From Fremontodendron californicum (lineage: Eukaryota; Streptophyta; Magnoliopsida; Malvales; Malvaceae): a stretch of 64,000 nucleotides of DNA. Where the stretch lies: contig JAULJL010000004.1 in NCBI GenBank assembly GCA_030761205.1, positions 40,458,172 through 40,522,171 of the forward strand, written 5' to 3'. A program made the position numbers and the translations under genes. Below are positions 61,196 through 64,000 of this stretch, in pieces. A model generated the notes under the pieces. It was not told the DNA's origin and did no database searches. It saw nothing but the letters and a program-made list of their open reading frames with translations. Each line of letters opens with the position of its first letter. The stretch's first letter is position 1.

Positions 61196-63015
61196 TGTTG
61201 GTATTCGACCTCATGCTCAAACAATAATCAAATTAAAGAAGAATATGAACGCATCAGAATAATAAACAAAGAGATAGTCGAATCTTACAGGATCATACTT
61301 GTAAAATTTTAATGTAATCTTGTAATTATAAAGCATACATATGATTAAAAATCATACCTTAACTCAAAGATCTAGTAATCTTGAGTTTATAAATAGCCCA
61401 CTCAATCTTGAACACCAAGCTGTCAATCCGAGACTTCAAGCCACACAAGTGTCTGGCCTCTAATGGTAATCCACACAAGATGATCAAGAAAACCTTCATA
61501 AGGTAGGAATGGAGTCTTGCCGAAAACGATGCTAGTAGTTTAGGTTTCTTGAAACCTCTCCCCATCTAAATAAACATCCATGGCCGAATGCTTCATAAGC
61601 ATCAAGAAGAAGAAAACGCTTTTCTTGCTTCTACGGGTTTGGTGCGCCAACCTCAAGGATTATCTTGATCTTCTTTCTTCTTCACTCTATGCCTTTGCTC
61701 TCTTGAAAGAAAACGTTTTTCTCTTTAGCAATCCATGAAGAGGCAAAGAGGAAGTCAAGAAATCAAGAATACACCAAAATCTCTAAGCATATCACATATG
61801 CGGCTAGGGGGGCATAAGGAGGTTGGCTATCACATGTTTCTTTTATATAGGGGCGACAATCACTCCAGGGTTTGGACTATGAACAATAACTCTTATGTAT
61901 TTACCCTTAAGTTCTTCCACTTAATTAAACTATTTAATTAAGTCCCTATTGATTAAATTCTCAAATTAATCAATGAGGCTCTTTCCATTTTAATCTCTTA
62001 ATTCACCTTTCTGTTTGTGACCCATTAGGCTTCCAATATGTTGGCAATGAATATAAATTAATTTAATTAATTTACATTCATAGATCATGAGCGGACTCTA
62101 GCAAGCCATCATGACCACCCAAATACTAGAGAGACAAGTTAGTCTCGACATAACCTTTCGTGTTCAGCCTATCAGTGTAATTCGGTCCTTTCGTCAAATA
62201 TCCCGGAAAGACCATGAGCATGGTGCAGTGTCTACTCATGTTCAATCCATATTAGTTCCTACAGCTATTAGTTAACTTTATGAACTTAGAGAAACTATTT
62301 CTCCTAAATTCATCATACTCCGGCCAGAGATTCCATCAAGTTAACTTAAGCCAAGAACATATGAGATATGTCTCTGATGTCACTTGGAGTGGTGAATCCT
62401 CTCTGGATCACTCATTCATCTTCGTATGGTTTATGTCATACCAAAAACCACCCTACCATAAGCATCACTCTGTGTTAGGGACCCGTTCGTGATGGAATCA
62501 AAATATGACACTCTCCATACAAGATGACCTGGTATCACAAGTCAGATGACTACTTACACGACTGGCACATGAGAATGTTTCCATAGACATTTGAGTGACA
62601 ATACCAAATGGAGTTCTCACGGCGGGCCATGTTCAGTGAACTTGTTCAACAAATAAGCAACTACATGTTATCCTAAAGTATCTCATATACTTCAACACGT
62701 GAGATCAGTTGCTTACTAAGTAAGTAGGCTTAACATGTACTAGTCTTTGAGCATTGCCAATGCCTCATTTTGACAATACGATGACCAGGAACCGATTTAG
62801 GAACATGGTTTTGATGCATAAGGATCTCACAATTATATATAATTCCTTTACAAGGCCATTATGTTCCATGAGCTTTATCCGATTAGTACTTAATAACTCC
62901 TTATCATTGTACTAACATGAAGAAAAATCTTGTATCACTAAGATATAGTGATGGGTTTGCATTATTGATAATTTATGCCTGACCAAACCGATTGGCTCTA
63001 AGGCATATACCAACA
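61196..63015 (-). repeat. 5' LTR (right)
   Basis: 1820 bp. Compared with the left LTR it has extra blocks (about 11 bp near 61514 and about 20 bp near 61557) and scattered substitutions, so the insertion is not recent. Confidence 0.92.
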
Positions 63016-63564
63016 TTCCCATCCCCTGAATTTCCAATAGAATCACACCTAAAATAGTTATTTCTTAACAGTATAGAATCCCAAAACTGCAATTTAAACT
63101 TACCAATTAAAATGTCTCTAACTGAAAGAAATTGTGTTAACACGATTTACCTGACAGCCAAGATCCCCAAGCCCCAAAATATGCTCACCATCAGTTACAG
63201 CAATAACTTGAATACTCATTTCAAGCCTGTTCTTCAAGACATCAAAGAACTTTTCCCCTGCACATTATTAGCAAGTTAAGTCGAAGCCAATCTAGTTGGA
63301 GATTCAAATTTACACAACGAAAAGAAACATTCATACTTCTCTTTCAAACTAATCAATAACATTTCTAATCCCAATCAAATAATGTTATATTAAAACATTT
63401 CTTTTCCATATCATTCATTATTGCAAATATTAGAAAAGAAAATAAATGCACTTCAAAGCCTAAAGTGAAAATAACCAGAGGTAAAAGGGAGACCTCAAGC
63501 TCCATAATGGCCATATACTTTTGCAGTGAAACTTGATATTTTCGGATACTGTCCATCAATTGAA

Positions 63565-64000
63565 ACTCCAAGAATCAAAACGCATAAATTGAAACCCCAA
63601 AATTAAAATCCTAAACCCTTGAATCTGATATGCACACACAAAATTTATAAGCTAAAAAATATAAATCGAATACTTGAAAATGAAATCATACCTAGATTGA
63701 TTGACAAAATCAACAAAGGGGAAGAAAATGGTTGATTGCAGCGTCGTGGGAGAGGCGCTGGTTCAAAGAGAAGTACTCGAGACGAGAGGAAGAGGTTGCA
63801 AAAATAAGTCTTGTGGTGTCAGTTGTTATTTCATTATGTTATAAGGGCAAAAGGGACCCAAAACATTAATATTGGGGGGGAAAGTGGCACAAATGTTACA
63901 TTACGGGCGGAATGTAACATAACCTTAGAAAGATGTGGGTATGATATTACACACAATATGACCGAATTTTGACACTGTAGCTAATATCATATTACCGAGA
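63565..64000. other. Right part of the composite locus; 5' UTR-like sequence and possible TIR region
   Basis: On the minus strand, a likely non-coding exon (about 63850 to 63693) ends TCAATCAATCTAG before GTATGATT. From about 63890 to the end the sequence has GTTACATTACGGGCGGAATG, TAACATAACC and ATATCATATTACCG words, like the subterminal repeats of plant TIR transposons. It probably mirrors the left end near 53.95 kb, but the outer boundary is beyond the window. Confidence 0.35.

Larger units (their letters stand above)
54969..63015 (-). mobile_element. Non-autonomous LTR retrotransposon (LARD-like), 8.05 kb
   Basis: Two direct repeats of about 1.8 kb (54969-56757 and 61196-63015) start TGTTGG and end CCAACA. 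Read on the minus strand, the right LTR is the 5' LTR. One base after it comes TGGTATCAGAGCC (61182-61194), the initiator-Met tRNA primer site. The left LTR is preceded by the purine-rich GCAAATGGGAGAT (56758-56770). The 4.4-kb inner part has no gag, protease, integrase or RT frames, so it depends on another element for movement. Flanks TTCTC (54964-54968) and TTCCC (63016-63020) are a 5-bp target duplication with one mismatch. It sits in the malic enzyme remnant. Confidence 0.93.
54909..63564 (-). pseudogene. NADP-malic enzyme gene fragment, split by an LTR element
   Basis: Minus-strand exon pieces with introns kept. 63494-63564 reads LMDSIRKYQVSLQKYMAIME (known enzymes have LxxxRxYxVPLQxYMAMMELE). 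About 63337-63357 gives LISLKEK. 63151-63257 gives SIQVIAVTDGEHILGLGDLG with an extra T (frameshift) just before DVLKN. An exon starting GMGIP at 63025 is interrupted by the LTR element and resumes at 54968 as LSLYTTLGGVRPSA, ending at 54909 with donor GTAAGT. The stretch between MELE and ISLKEK that normally carries ERNERLFY is missing. Frame breaks and loss of an exon show it is dead. Introns in place argue for capture or decay at DNA level, not retroposition. Confidence 0.8.

Noticed and set aside
63365..63493. Extension of the malic enzyme exon beyond MELE as coding (VSLLPLVIF...)
   Set aside because: The family exon ends at MELE and the next base pair is a GT donor; the rest is intron.
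1..64000. CRISPR arrays, operons, rRNA or bacterial-type elements
   Set aside because: None present; the DNA is plant nuclear and spaced direct repeats are microsatellites or transposon parts.

Overview
The window is nuclear DNA of a flowering plant, almost certainly a eudicot. Genes are split into many short exons with GT-AG introns, intergenic DNA is very AT-rich, (TA)n arrays are common, and the proteins (CDKA with PSTAIRE, plant Lunapark, DUF1218, GGCT2-type ChaC, a GT64 of the plant type) are plant types. I cannot name the species. Exon coordinates were worked out by hand from splice signals, reading phase and family knowledge. For all eight multi-exon genes predicted intact, the summed exon lengths are a multiple of three.

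Layout. 109-7747 (+): 3' part of an ABC1-kinase / beta-lactamase fusion gene. 8198-9040 (-): a broken bZIP9-like gene. 9311-10342 (+): a single-exon GT64 glycosyltransferase. 11889-13698 (-): AIG2-like gamma-glutamylcyclotransferase-fold protein. 15501-18895 (-): proteasome beta1 (PBA1). 20112-21759 (-): ChaC-type GGCT2. 24065-26115 (+): trihelix-type factor with a suspicious exon junction. 27845-28350 (-): remnant of a DUF3537 membrane-protein gene. 29628-36140 (-): CDKA, whose fifth intron carries an antisense LINE that itself carries a hAT-type MITE. 38223-42560 (-): Lunapark. 43566-47918 (+): DUF1997 protein, with an SINE and a templated duplication in its introns. 49470-50433 (-): DUF1218 membrane protein.

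From about 50.5 kb to the end the window is transposon territory: a hAT-type MITE, degenerate repeats, and a composite locus. In that locus an RNase H1 N-terminal-like (hybrid-binding) reading frame lies beside a decayed, intron-containing fragment of a NADP-malic enzyme gene. An 8.05 kb non-autonomous LTR element (LARD-like, LTRs about 1.8 kb) is inserted inside one malic enzyme exon.

Context. Gene content resembles two Arabidopsis neighbourhoods as I remember them: ABC1K/bZIP9 (At5g24810/At5g24800) and the At4g31080-At4g31310 region (LNP2, DUF1997, DUF1218, trihelix, GGCT2;2, PBA1, AIG2-like). The genes are housekeeping loci held together by ancestral synteny rather than one pathway. The only loose theme is glutathione/gamma-glutamyl chemistry (two cyclotransferase-fold genes) flanking a proteasome gene. 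I found no novel multi-gene system. The most unusual material is the composite element at the right end, the templated duplication in the DUF1997 gene, two in-frame duplicated splice donors, and a GC-AG intron in Lunapark.
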